NCBI GenBank assembly: GCA_021793295.1
Contig: JAJYTA010000007.1
Location: forward strand, 1 to 59,745
Length of the DNA: 59,745 nucleotides
Reading direction: 5' to 3'
Source of the DNA: Actinomycetes bacterium
GTDB taxonomy: Bacteria; Actinomycetota; Actinomycetes; Jiangellales; Jiangellaceae
Shown one piece after another: positions 7,511-15,304 of this stretch. Both the position numbers and the translations under genes were made by a program. Below the pieces are notes generated by a model that did no database searches, had not been told where the DNA came from, and was given only the letters and a program-made list of their open reading frames with translations. The first letter of the stretch is position 1. Every line of letters begins with the position of its first letter.

Positions 7511-8452
7511 ATGACGCGGGTGCGACCGGCCACGGCGGACGAAACGCGGTCGGACGTCGCGCCACCGCGGCGGCGCGGCTCGGGGCTGTCCGAGCGCGCT
7601 CTGGCGCGGGTGTTCGTCGCGCCGTCGCTGATCCTGATGGCGTTGGTGGCGCTGTTTCCGGTGCTGTATGCCGTCGTACTCAGCCTGTTCGAGTACACCC
7701 GGCGTGAGCGCCAGGGATTCGCGGGGCTCGGCAACTACGTCGCGGCACTGAGCGACGATCGGTTCTGGTCGGCGCTGTGGTTCACGATCGTGTTCACGGT
7801 GACGTCGGTGGCCGCCGAGTTCGTCATCGGCCTCGGGTTCGCGCTGTTGATGAACCAGACCTTCCGTGGCCGCGGCATCACGCGCGCGGCCATTCTCATT
7901 CCCTGGGTGATCCCGACGGTGATCGCGGCGCAGATGTGGTTCTTCATGTTCAACGTGACGCCCGGGTTCATCAACAGCGTGTTCGGCCTGGGCGACTTCA
8001 ACTGGCTGGGGCAGCCGGGGTGGGCGACGTTCGCGATCGTCTTCGCCGACGTGTGGAAGACGGCACCGTTCGTGGCGCTGCTCCTGCTCGCCGGGTTACA
8101 GACGATTCCCGTCGAGATCACCGAGAGCGCCATGGTCGACGGCGCGGGGCGATGGCAGCGCCTGTGGTACATCACGTTGCCGCTGCTGAGACCGGCGATC
8201 CTCGTCGCGTTGCTCTTCCGCACCGTCGACGCGCTACGGGTGTACGACCTCGTCGCGGTGATGACCGGCGGCGCGTTCGACACCGAGTCGTTGTCGGTGC
8301 TGGTGCAGCAGTACGTTGTCCGCACACCTGACCCCGGCTACGGCTCGGCGCTGTCGACGCTGACGTTCATCCTGATCCTGGGCATCGGGCTGGTATTCGT
8401 CCGGGCGCTGGGCCGCGACATCGCGATCGGCCGGACCGAGGGGGCCCGATGA
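7511..8452 (+). CDS. Sugar ABC transporter permease (MalF type)
   Basis: A 313-residue inner-membrane permease with six hydrophobic helices. The coupling EAA loop reads ESAMVDGAGRWQRLWYITLPLL. A charged N-terminal tail of about 35 residues precedes the first helix. ATG 7511 is 11 bases past the binding-protein stop. The C-terminus overlaps the next permease by four bases (ATGA), so both are translated as a coupled pair. Together with the preceding lipoprotein it forms a CUT1 importer that needs an ATPase from elsewhere. Confidence 0.9.
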   Translation: MTRVRPATADETRSDVAPPRRRGSGLSERALARVFVAPSLILMALVALFPVLYAVVLSLFEYTRRERQGFAGLGNYVAALSDDRFWSALWFTIVFTVTSVAAEFVIGLGFALLMNQTFRGRGITRAAILIPWVIPTVIAAQMWFFMFNVTPGFINSVFGLGDFNWLGQPGWATFAIVFADVWKTAPFVALLLLAGLQTIPVEITESAMVDGAGRWQRLWYITLPLLRPAILVALLFRTVDALRVYDLVAVMTGGAFDTESLSVLVQQYVVRTPDPGYGSALSTLTFILILGIGLVFVRALGRDIAIGRTEGAR

Positions 8453-9336
8453 GCGACACGACCACCACCATGACCAGGAAGGCGTCCGTGCCCGTGCCCC
8501 GGCCCGTCGGTCGCCGACGTCTGTGGGTGAAGGCCGCAACACTGCTGGTGATCTTGTCCTGGTGCCTGTTTCCTTTCCTGTGGCTGGTCATGACCAGCCT
8601 CAAGCTCGGCGACCGGGCCCTGAACAGCCCCGACCTCTTCCAAGGGCCATTCGGGCTGGCCAACTACCGCAACGTGTTCGAGCAGGACTTCCACCTCAAT
8701 CTGCGCAACTCGCTGGCGGTCGCGACGATGACCACGCTGATCTGCATCACCGTCGGCTCGCTGGCGGCGTATGCGCTGGCAAGGCTGCCGTTGAAGCGGC
8801 GCCTGATCCTACTGACCGGTGTGCTCGCGGTCTCGCTGTTTCCCCCGGTGGCGCTGGTCCCGCCGCTGTACGAGGTGTGGCGCTCGATCGGCCTGCTGAA
8901 CAAGTGGGAAGGCCTGTATCTGCCCTACACGGCCTTTGAGTTGCCACTGACCATCTTCATCCTCACGACGTTCTACGCGGCGATCCCGAAGGAGCTGGAA
9001 GAGGCGGCGAAGGTGGATGGCGCAACCCCGTTCCAGGCGTTCTACAAGGTGGTGTTCCCGCTCGCCGCGCCCGGCGTGTTCGCTGCCGGAATCATCATCT
9101 TCGTCGCCGCCTGGAACGAGTTCCTGCTAGCCAGCACGTTCGCCCCCCGGAACCCGGAGATCGCGCAGACGGTTCCGGTGGCGATCGCCGCGTTCACCGG
9201 CCAGGTGGAGTTCCAGCGGCCAATCGGCACCATCACGGCGGCCTGCGTAGTCGTCGTGATCCCGATGGTGGTGGTAGCGCTACTGTTCCAGCGCCGTATC
9301 GTTGCGGGGCTGACCGCGGGCAGCGTGAAGGGCTGA
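8449..9336 (+). CDS. Sugar ABC transporter permease (MalG type)
   Basis: A 295-residue permease, the second channel subunit of the importer. The EAA loop is EEAAKVDGATPFQAFYKVVFPL and the conserved WNEFLLAS segment follows in the fifth helix region. The start overlaps the upstream permease. The transcription unit ends here; the next feature is a tRNA gene 117 bases downstream. No ATPase, hydrolase or regulator gene is linked, so its substrate must be judged from the binding protein alone. Confidence 0.9.
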   Translation: MSDTTTTMTRKASVPVPRPVGRRRLWVKAATLLVILSWCLFPFLWLVMTSLKLGDRALNSPDLFQGPFGLANYRNVFEQDFHLNLRNSLAVATMTTLICITVGSLAAYALARLPLKRRLILLTGVLAVSLFPPVALVPPLYEVWRSIGLLNKWEGLYLPYTAFELPLTIFILTTFYAAIPKELEEAAKVDGATPFQAFYKVVFPLAAPGVFAAGIIIFVAAWNEFLLASTFAPRNPEIAQTVPVAIAAFTGQVEFQRPIGTITAACVVVVIPMVVVALLFQRRIVAGLTAGSVKG

Positions 9337-9453
9337 GCGCGGCCGGCGAGAGCGCGATGCCCTCCGCCGTGAGTCGCCGCCAGCGGCGGGTCGCCACTGG
9401 TCCGCGCTCGATTTCAGCTTCACCTCGCGCGAGTGGTAATCTTCAGCGTCGTT

Positions 9454-9529
<76 letters not shown>

Positions 9530-9961
9530 CACCCTACGTGGAGTACGTCCCACCTCCGGTCGAGTTCACGGTGGTGCATGCGGTCCGACTGGTGCGCGCG
9601 GTAGCGGGTTCGCCCTCCGCGCAGGCACCCTTTCGCTGGCCGGACACGGAGTCACTTCTGGCCCTCTGGCGTTCACGTGGCCCCCGCGACACCGCCCACT
9701 GGCAAGCTTCTTACCTGGGATTTCATCGAAAGCGCTTTTGCCTGCTCAACCGCTCTGAGTATCGTGCGCACCGCGGGGGGCGGTCTGTAGCGGCTTCGCC
9801 CGAAATTCGCCAGATCTCCCCCGGGAACCAGAAGGGATCTCGGTCCAATCAGCACGAATAGGCAAGGAAACTCGCCCGGGCGGTGGCGCGGCACTCGAGC
9901 CGGCGCCCGTCCGCGGTCCGCCGATGCCGCACGCCGGCACGGCAGCTGGTTCCTGTCCAAG
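9530..9961. other. Gene-free stretch with a LacI-type palindrome
   Basis: No frame here has convincing codon use or a recognisable product. The middle (about 9700-9770) is less GC-rich than its surroundings and holds the 10-bp palindrome AAAGCGCTTT (9729-9738), the core seen in many LacI/CcpA-type operators. A purine-rich AAGGAAA at about 9864 could serve translation of the following gene if it starts earlier than proposed. Confidence 0.5.
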
Positions 9962-10804
9962 TTGCGCCGCTACCCGGGCATCGTCGTGTGCGCGTTGGCC
10001 GGCACCGCCGGCGTCACCCTCGGCAACGTCCTCGTCCCCAGCCTCGATCACGCACTGGGTATCACCGACATCACGACGCCGGAGCAGATCGTCGCGGGTT
10101 CGCCCGGTGCCACGCCGCTGGTCTCGCCGACCGACGAGTCCGACGCCGACGGCGGAGACGACCGCGTCCCGGCGGACTCGCTCGACGATGACGCGTCTGA
10201 CTCCGACCCATCAGATCACGACACCGATTCCGCCGGCGCAGGCGGCGGCTCGAGCGCCGACGCCCCGGGAACCTCCGGCGAGACCGGTCGCGACACCGAC
10301 CCGTCAGCCGAGGACGATGCCGACACCGATTCCGGCACCGATGACTCCTCGAGCCCGCCCGATGACGACGGCACCACCGACCGCGACGACGCGCCGGACG
10401 GGGACGCACCGGGCAGCGACGCCGGTACCTCGCCGTCGACGCCGGCGACCGACCCGGACACCCCCAACGACCTTCCGACCAGCTACCCCGACCCGAAGGA
10501 GCGCACCCCGTCCAGCCCGCGCCCCACCGCGACGCCGACGCCCGATCCGACCGAGTCGCCGGAGGACGACTCCGACGGCATATGCCTCGAACTCGATCTG
10601 TCGCCGCTGGAGCTCGCGCTGTGCCTGCTGCGGGGCGCACCGAGCGATGTCGAGGGGACCGAGACGCCGGCACCGACCTCGACCCCCACACCGACGTCGA
10701 CCCACACACCGACGTCGTCCGCCTCGACGTCCTCGCCGTCGGCGACCACGTCCACACCAGAAAGCGACCCGTCCCAAAGCGGCGGGCTGCTCGGGTCGTC
10801 CTAG
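9962..10804 (+). CDS. Membrane-anchored acidic, Thr/Pro-rich protein of unknown function
   Basis: A 280-residue protein with a basic start (LRRYP) and one hydrophobic segment (GIVVCALAGTAGVTLGNVLV), followed by about 170 residues dominated by Asp, Ser, Gly and Pro, a short hydrophobic island (ICLELDLSPLELALCLL) and a Thr/Pro/Ser repeat tail (TPTPTSTHTPTSS). It looks like an anchored or exported protein with a long disordered stalk, perhaps a wall-spanning or glycosylated tail. The start is uncertain: TTG 9962 is the first usable codon, but the frame stays open upstream (WFLSKLRRYP) without an ATG or GTG. No family is recognised. Confidence 0.6.
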   Translation: MRRYPGIVVCALAGTAGVTLGNVLVPSLDHALGITDITTPEQIVAGSPGATPLVSPTDESDADGGDDRVPADSLDDDASDSDPSDHDTDSAGAGGGSSADAPGTSGETGRDTDPSAEDDADTDSGTDDSSSPPDDDGTTDRDDAPDGDAPGSDAGTSPSTPATDPDTPNDLPTSYPDPKERTPSSPRPTATPTPDPTESPEDDSDGICLELDLSPLELALCLLRGAPSDVEGTETPAPTSTPTPTSTHTPTSSASTSSPSATTSTPESDPSQSGGLLGSS

Positions 10805-11157
10805 ATCTCAGCCTCCGGATCCGGCTCCCCCTCGTCCACCCGTAGCGCGGCGTTCTCCGGCGCCTGCCGGTCGAGTCGGTCCGTCTCGACGTCGTCCTCG
10901 GGAACCTCTTCGGCGAGGCGTGCTTCGATCCCCTGTGGATGCTGTTGCTCCCAGACCGTCGTGCCGTAGCTCTCGGCGGCCACCGGCGCCTCGTTCGGTG
11001 TCGCCGGGATCTCGGGCTCGGGTACCTCGCCGGTGCCCGGCGTCGAGTCGTCCGCAGCCTCCGGGAGGCCCTCGGCGTCGACACCGGCACCGGGATCGCG
11101 CCGGCCGTCCCATTCCTCCGGCTCGAGCTCCTGGTCGATGAAATCCGGCTCGCTCAC
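10801..11157 (-). CDS. DUF5709-like acidic protein
   Basis: A 118-residue, very acidic soluble protein. The segment ESYGTTVWEQQHPQGIEARL with EEVPEDD resembles the conserved centre of DUF5709 proteins (G-T-T-x-x-E-Q, then L-x-x-R-L-x-x-E-x-P). GTG 11157 is supported by GGAGG five bases upstream; longer starts would add a cysteine- and arginine-rich leader unlike the family. Function unknown. It is convergent with the Thr/Pro-rich gene, overlapping its stop by four bases, and divergent from the LigD-type gene. Confidence 0.7.
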   Translation of the reverse strand: MSEPDFIDQELEPEEWDGRRDPGAGVDAEGLPEAADDSTPGTGEVPEPEIPATPNEAPVAAESYGTTVWEQQHPQGIEARLAEEVPEDDVETDRLDRQAPENAALRVDEGEPDPEAEI

Positions 11158-11282
11158 GATGCCTCCAAGGCGCGAAAGTTCGTCTCGACAGGCCTGTTCC
11201 CGGTACGCGCGCGGGCAAACCGCTCGCGGACACATCCCCGTCCGCGCTGGATGCAGCGGCACGGACACGACAGACTTCGGAC

Positions 11283-12215
11283 ATGGCATCGCGCAAGGTC
11301 TCCGTCAGAGTCGAGGGCCGCACCCTGGCGTTGAGCAACCTCGACAAGGTCCTCTACCCGGAGACGGGCACCACGAAGGGCGAGGTCATCGACTACTACA
11401 GCCGGATCGCGCCGGTGCTTCTGCCGCACTTGGCCGACCGCCCGGTCACCCGCAAACGCTGGCCCGACGGCGTCGAGGCCGACAGCTTCTTCGAGAAGAA
11501 CGCTCCGCGCGGAACGCCGTCGTGGGTGCGCACCGTCGAACTTCCCTCGCCGGGCAGCACCAAGAATCGCGAGACCGTGCGCTACGTCATGGCCGACGAG
11601 TTGGCCACCTTGGTGTGGCTGGCCAACCTCGCCGTACTCGAGATCCATGTCCCCCAGTGGACGGTCCAGGACGACGTCGCCACCAACCCGAACCGCCTGG
11701 TGGTCGACCTCGACCCCGGCGAGCCCGCCACGATCATCGAATGCTGTCAGGTGGCGCTGTTGCTGGCCGAGGTTCTCGACGACGCCGGTCTGCCGTCGTA
11801 CCCGAAGACGAGCGGGTCGAAAGGCATGCAGATGTACGTTCCGCTCGACGGCAGCGCCGACGACGACGCCGTCAGCCAATATGCCCACGACCTCGCCGAA
11901 CAGCTCGAACGCGATCACCCGAAGCTCATCTTGTCGCGCATGGAGCGACGCGAACGGCGCGGCAAGATCTTCATCGACTGGAGCCAGAACAACGCCGCCA
12001 AGACCACCATCGCGCCGTACTCCACCCGCGGCCGCGCCACGCCGTCGGTGTCCACGCCGGTGACGTGGGACGAGGTCGAGCGCGCCGCGCGCTCACGGGC
12101 GCGCACACAGCTGCCGCTGCGGTTCGACTTCGACGACGTCCTCGGCCGGATCGACGACCACGGCGACTTGCTCGAGCCGTTGCTCGACGCCGGGTTCCAG
12201 CTGCCGCAGCGCTGA
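11283..12215 (+). CDS. LigD-type primase/polymerase domain protein
   Basis: A 310-residue stand-alone archaeo-eukaryotic primase-type polymerase domain related to that of LigD, which fills and extends ends during non-homologous end joining. Visible features: SNLDKVLYPETGTTKGEVIDYY at the N-terminus, the metal-binding pair D142-x-D144 in VVDLDPG, and the third acidic residue D232 in KIFIDWSQNN followed by KTTIAPYS. The second motif reads SGSKGMQ (177-183), with Gln where LigD polymerases often have His. No ligase or nuclease domain is attached and no ku gene is nearby in this window. ATG 11283 is adopted; ribosome-binding site not obvious. Confidence 0.88.
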   Translation: MASRKVSVRVEGRTLALSNLDKVLYPETGTTKGEVIDYYSRIAPVLLPHLADRPVTRKRWPDGVEADSFFEKNAPRGTPSWVRTVELPSPGSTKNRETVRYVMADELATLVWLANLAVLEIHVPQWTVQDDVATNPNRLVVDLDPGEPATIIECCQVALLLAEVLDDAGLPSYPKTSGSKGMQMYVPLDGSADDDAVSQYAHDLAEQLERDHPKLILSRMERRERRGKIFIDWSQNNAAKTTIAPYSTRGRATPSVSTPVTWDEVERAARSRARTQLPLRFDFDDVLGRIDDHGDLLEPLLDAGFQLPQR

Positions 12216-12219
12216 TCGC

Positions 12220-13392
12220 TCAGCCGTAGCTGACCGGCCCCTCGGGCAGGGCGGGCAGCAGGTTCTGGGCCGTCTCACGGTCCAGCCCGGTCGCGTGCAA
12301 CACGTCCACGGCGAGCGAGCGCACCTGGGCGATGACGATCTGGCCGCCGAACCCACCGGTGTGTTCCAGCGCCTCGGTGGCCATCTGCGCCGCCGCCACC
12401 GCCGAGTTGCGGCTCTCGATGGGCTCGTCGCCCTTGTCGAGGTCGAGACGAAGCAGGCGCAACGCGCCGGCCAGCGCCCGAAGCGACTGCGGCAACGCGG
12501 CCGGAACCGGCTCGTTGCGACGGATGACACCGATCGCGTGGCGGCACAACACCCGTACGTTGCGGCTCAAGTGGTCGAGTGGAACCGCCGTTTCCAGGTA
12601 GCCGGCGAGGTGGCCCCGCTTGCGCCAGCGCACCGGCGCGATCAGCGCGGTCTCGGTGGCGCCCTCGAGCGCGGCGTGCATGTCGTCGACGGCGGACTGG
12701 GTGGCCCGCGCTCGTGCCAGGCTCCGGCTGGCCGCCTGCCGGTCCCGGTCGGCCAAGGCGCCGGCCGCGTCCTCCATGACCTCGGCCAGCGCGACGAGCA
12801 GCGGGTCGATCTGCCTGCGCGCCGCGGACACCGGGTTCAGCGGCAGCAGCAGCACGCTGATCACGAGGCCGACCATGCCGCCGACCAGGGCGTCGACGAA
12901 CCGGTCGAGGTTCACCAGCTCATCGGAGCCGGGCGGCACGAGCGTGGCGACCAGGATCGCCGACGCACCCGCCTGGGTGACGATCACCGCGCCGCTGCCC
13001 ACGAACACGGCCACGACCATCGCCAGCGCGACCACGGCGGCGATCTGGAGCAGGCCGGTACCGATCCACGCGATGAGCAGGTCGCCGATGAGCACGCCCA
13101 GCGCGACGCCGCCCACGAGTTCCAGCACGCGAGGGATGCGTTGCCCCAGGCCGCCCCCGAGCGCGATCAGCGCCGCGATCGGCGCGAAGAACGGCTGCTC
13201 GTGCTCGATCGGCGGAACCGTGGCCACCCACCACGCGATCGCCGCGCCCAGCGCGGATTGGACGATCGGCAGAGCGGTCAGGCGGACCCGGTGCAGCCGC
13301 GTGCGCAGACTGTCGCGCGAGCGCTGGGCGAGGGTCTCGAGGGCGTCCTCGCTGCGGCGTGACCGGCGTGGTTCCTCGGGCTCACCTGGCAC
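12220..13392 (-). CDS. FUSC-family (aromatic acid exporter-like) membrane protein
   Basis: A 390-residue protein. After a charged N-terminus, residues about 40-190 contain six hydrophobic segments, including QSALGAAIAWWVATVPPIEH and FFAPIAALIALGGGLGQRIPRV, the typical half-unit of the FUSC/aromatic acid exporter family. The remaining 200 residues are a cytoplasmic helical domain. Characterised relatives export aromatic acids or related compounds; the substrate here is unknown. GTG 13392 is the start. It is convergent with the LigD-type gene, five bases apart. Confidence 0.82.
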   Translation of the reverse strand: MPGEPEEPRRSRRSEDALETLAQRSRDSLRTRLHRVRLTALPIVQSALGAAIAWWVATVPPIEHEQPFFAPIAALIALGGGLGQRIPRVLELVGGVALGVLIGDLLIAWIGTGLLQIAAVVALAMVVAVFVGSGAVIVTQAGASAILVATLVPPGSDELVNLDRFVDALVGGMVGLVISVLLLPLNPVSAARRQIDPLLVALAEVMEDAAGALADRDRQAASRSLARARATQSAVDDMHAALEGATETALIAPVRWRKRGHLAGYLETAVPLDHLSRNVRVLCRHAIGVIRRNEPVPAALPQSLRALAGALRLLRLDLDKGDEPIESRNSAVAAAQMATEALEHTGGFGGQIVIAQVRSLAVDVLHATGLDRETAQNLLPALPEGPVSYG

Positions 13393-13437
13393 GCCATCGA
13401 TGGTAGATGTCGTCCGGCCGGGGCTGCGGGAATCAGC

Positions 13438-13770
13438 TCAGAGATACAGCCCGGTCTGGCCGTCGGAGAGTCGCTCGGAGGCCACGGCGTGCAGGTCGCG
13501 TTCGCGCAGCAAGGTGTACGTCTCGCCGCGAACCTCGACCTCGGCCTTGTCCTCGGGATCGAACAGCACCCGATCACCCACCTCGACGGTGCGCACGTTG
13601 GCGCCCAAACCCACCACCCGGGCCCACGCCAGGCGCCGGCCCATGGCGGCCGTCGCGGGGATGACGATTCCGGACGACGACTTGCGCTCGCCCTCATCCT
13701 CGTCCCGAGCGACGAGGACGCGGTCGTGCAGCATCCGGATAGGGAGCTTGTCGGGGTTGTCGGCACTCAC
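13438..13770 (-). CDS. GroES-like co-chaperonin paralogue
   Basis: A 110-residue GroES-fold protein. PIRMLHDRVLVARDEDEGERKSS and GIVIP match the first strand and the mobile-loop region, and VVGLGANVRTVEVGDRVLFDP matches the GroES core. It lacks an adjacent groEL. The mobile loop is charged (DEDEGERKSSS), so interaction with GroEL is uncertain; many actinobacteria carry such a divergent extra GroES. Start GTG 13770. The C-terminus SDGQTGLYL extends beyond the usual GroES end. Confidence 0.82.
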   Translation of the reverse strand: MSADNPDKLPIRMLHDRVLVARDEDEGERKSSSGIVIPATAAMGRRLAWARVVGLGANVRTVEVGDRVLFDPEDKAEVEVRGETYTLLRERDLHAVASERLSDGQTGLYL

Positions 13771-13800
13771 ACCAGTAGAGATTACGTGCCATCGCCCGGA

Positions 13801-14121
13801 TTAGTTGCGCCGCGCCCTCCAGAGCAGGAATCCGACCGCCAGCGCTGCACCCGCGAGAGCCCCGATGAGCTCGGGCCGCGGGCGGCCCTGATCAGTGAGG
13901 ATGCTCGCTTTCAGGCCCGCCGCGCCGTCCTTGGCCAGTCGCTGCGGCGACACGCGCGACACCAGCTCGTCGATGTTGGCCGACAACCGCTCGGTCCGCG
14001 CGGCGATGTCCCGCTGAAGCTGCGCCACCGAGCGCCCGCGCCGGTCGATCTCTTCCTGGATCTCCGGCGACATGGGCACCTGCTGCCGCGACGACGGCAA
14101 CGCGGAATCGGTGGAGTTCAC
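13801..14121 (-). CDS. DUF3618 domain protein
   Basis: A 106-residue protein with a predicted helical region (EIQEEIDRRGRSVAQLQRDI, AARTERLSANIDELVSRVSP) followed by a short C-terminal membrane helix (LIGALAGAALAVGFLLWRARR). The pattern E-R-x-R-x-x-L-x-x-x-I-D-x-L matches DUF3618, small membrane-tethered actinobacterial proteins of unknown role, often near stress genes. GTG 14121 is preferred because AGGAGG lies five bases upstream; the GTG two codons earlier overlaps that site. It is divergent from the peroxiredoxin gene. Confidence 0.72.
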   Translation of the reverse strand: MNSTDSALPSSRQQVPMSPEIQEEIDRRGRSVAQLQRDIAARTERLSANIDELVSRVSPQRLAKDGAAGLKASILTDQGRPRPELIGALAGAALAVGFLLWRARRN

Positions 14122-14234
14122 CGGCACCTCCTGGTCGGACCTGTGTGACCTACGGTACCCAGGCCAGGGCTGTTCGCGCGGGTTGATCGGCGAGGTGTGT
14201 CGGCGTTGCCGCCCGGTTGACTACGGTGTCCGGT

Positions 14235-14720
14235 GTGACCGACATTCGATTGACACCTGGCGATCCCGCGCCCGAGTTCACCCTGCCCGACGCCGACGGC
14301 TCGCCCGTCTCCCTGTCGTCGTTGCGGGGACAGCACGTCATCGTCTACTTCTACCCTGCCGCCATGACGCCCGGCTGCACCACGCAAGCCTGCGACTTCC
14401 GCGACAACCTCGCGTCGCTGCAGACCTCCGGCTACACCGTGCTGGGTATCTCCCCCGACGCCCCGGCCAAGCTCGCCGAGTTCCGCGAGAACGACTCCTT
14501 GACGTTCCCGCTGCTGTCCGACCCGGACCTCGGTGTGTTGAAGGCCTACGGCGCGTACGGCGAGAAGAAGCTCTACGGCAAGACCGTCACCGGCGTGCTG
14601 CGCTCCACGTTCGTCATCGATCCCGACGGCAAGATCGTCAAGGCGATGTACAACGTCAAGGCCACCGGTCACGTCGCCAAGTTGCGGCGCGACCTCGGCC
14701 TGGACTCCGCACCGGACTGA
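14235..14720 (+). CDS. bcp: Thioredoxin-dependent peroxiredoxin (Bcp type)
   Basis: A 161-residue peroxiredoxin of the BCP/PrxQ group, which reduces peroxides with thioredoxin as partner. FYPAAMTPGCTTQACDFRDN contains the peroxidatic cysteine C48 and the resolving cysteine C53 five residues later; FVIDPDGKI is the usual C-terminal strand. The usual T/P-x-x-T/S-x-x-C arrangement is preserved (TPGC). GTG 14235 gives the normal family start (TDIRLTPGDPAPEF); a TTG six codons upstream is possible. No strong ribosome-binding site is visible. Confidence 0.93.
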   Translation: MTDIRLTPGDPAPEFTLPDADGSPVSLSSLRGQHVIVYFYPAAMTPGCTTQACDFRDNLASLQTSGYTVLGISPDAPAKLAEFRENDSLTFPLLSDPDLGVLKAYGAYGEKKLYGKTVTGVLRSTFVIDPDGKIVKAMYNVKATGHVAKLRRDLGLDSAPD

Positions 14721-14841
14721 GTGAGTCGGTGCGGACGATCGCCACGGGCGGTGCAGGCAAGCCTGACACCGCCCGTGGCAACTGCCGTAGGCACGAACAT
14801 GTGCCGCGTCACTGGTCGCCGTCGGTTGAGAGGATCGCGCC

Positions 14842-15207
14842 GTGCACATGTCCTACGAGGTGTTCCACCAGAACATCCGCACCCTCGTCGACTTCTACGT
14901 CAGTGTCCTGGGCTTCCAGGCGCCCGAGGCGGACGCGTCGTCGAACTACGTCGTCGTCCGTCGGGACGACAACCGCGTCGGCTGTTGTCAGCATGACGAA
15001 GCAGACCCCAGCCCGCGCAGACCTCCGGACGGCAGTGAGATCGTGTTGCGGGTCGGTGACATCCAGGCCGAGTACGACCGCGTTCTCGCCAGTGGCTGGC
15101 CGATCGCCGACCCGCTGCAGATCCGGCCGTGGGGGCTGACGGACTTCCGGGTCTTCGACCCTGCCGGGCAATACATCAGAGTCACGAATTCGACGCGTTC
15201 CAGCTAG
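14842..15207 (+). CDS. VOC-family (glyoxalase/bleomycin-resistance fold) protein
   Basis: A 121-residue single-domain vicinal-oxygen-chelate protein. It shows YEVFHQNIRTLVDFYVSVLG, GSEIVLRVGDIQAEYDRVLA and a final strand FRVFDPAGQYIRV. Potential metal ligands can be seen (H9 region), but the pattern does not show which enzyme activity is present; such proteins include dioxygenases, lyases and drug-binding proteins. GTG 14842 is used as start; ATG two codons later is equally good. It stands alone. Confidence 0.8.
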   Translation: MHMSYEVFHQNIRTLVDFYVSVLGFQAPEADASSNYVVVRRDDNRVGCCQHDEADPSPRRPPDGSEIVLRVGDIQAEYDRVLASGWPIADPLQIRPWGLTDFRVFDPAGQYIRVTNSTRSS

Positions 15208-15304
15208 GCCTGCCTCTGCGGCTCGTGGTCGGCGGAGGTACCGTGGCGCCCGACCGTCCGCGGCGTACCGTGCACGCCGCAGCTCCGATTCGTCGAGGAT
15301 CTGC

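Noticed and set aside
9883-11141. Arg/Pro-rich frames overlapping the Thr/Pro-rich gene
   Set aside because: They read as Arg-rich low-complexity shadows of the acidic frame; the accepted frame has a membrane segment and better third-position G/C.
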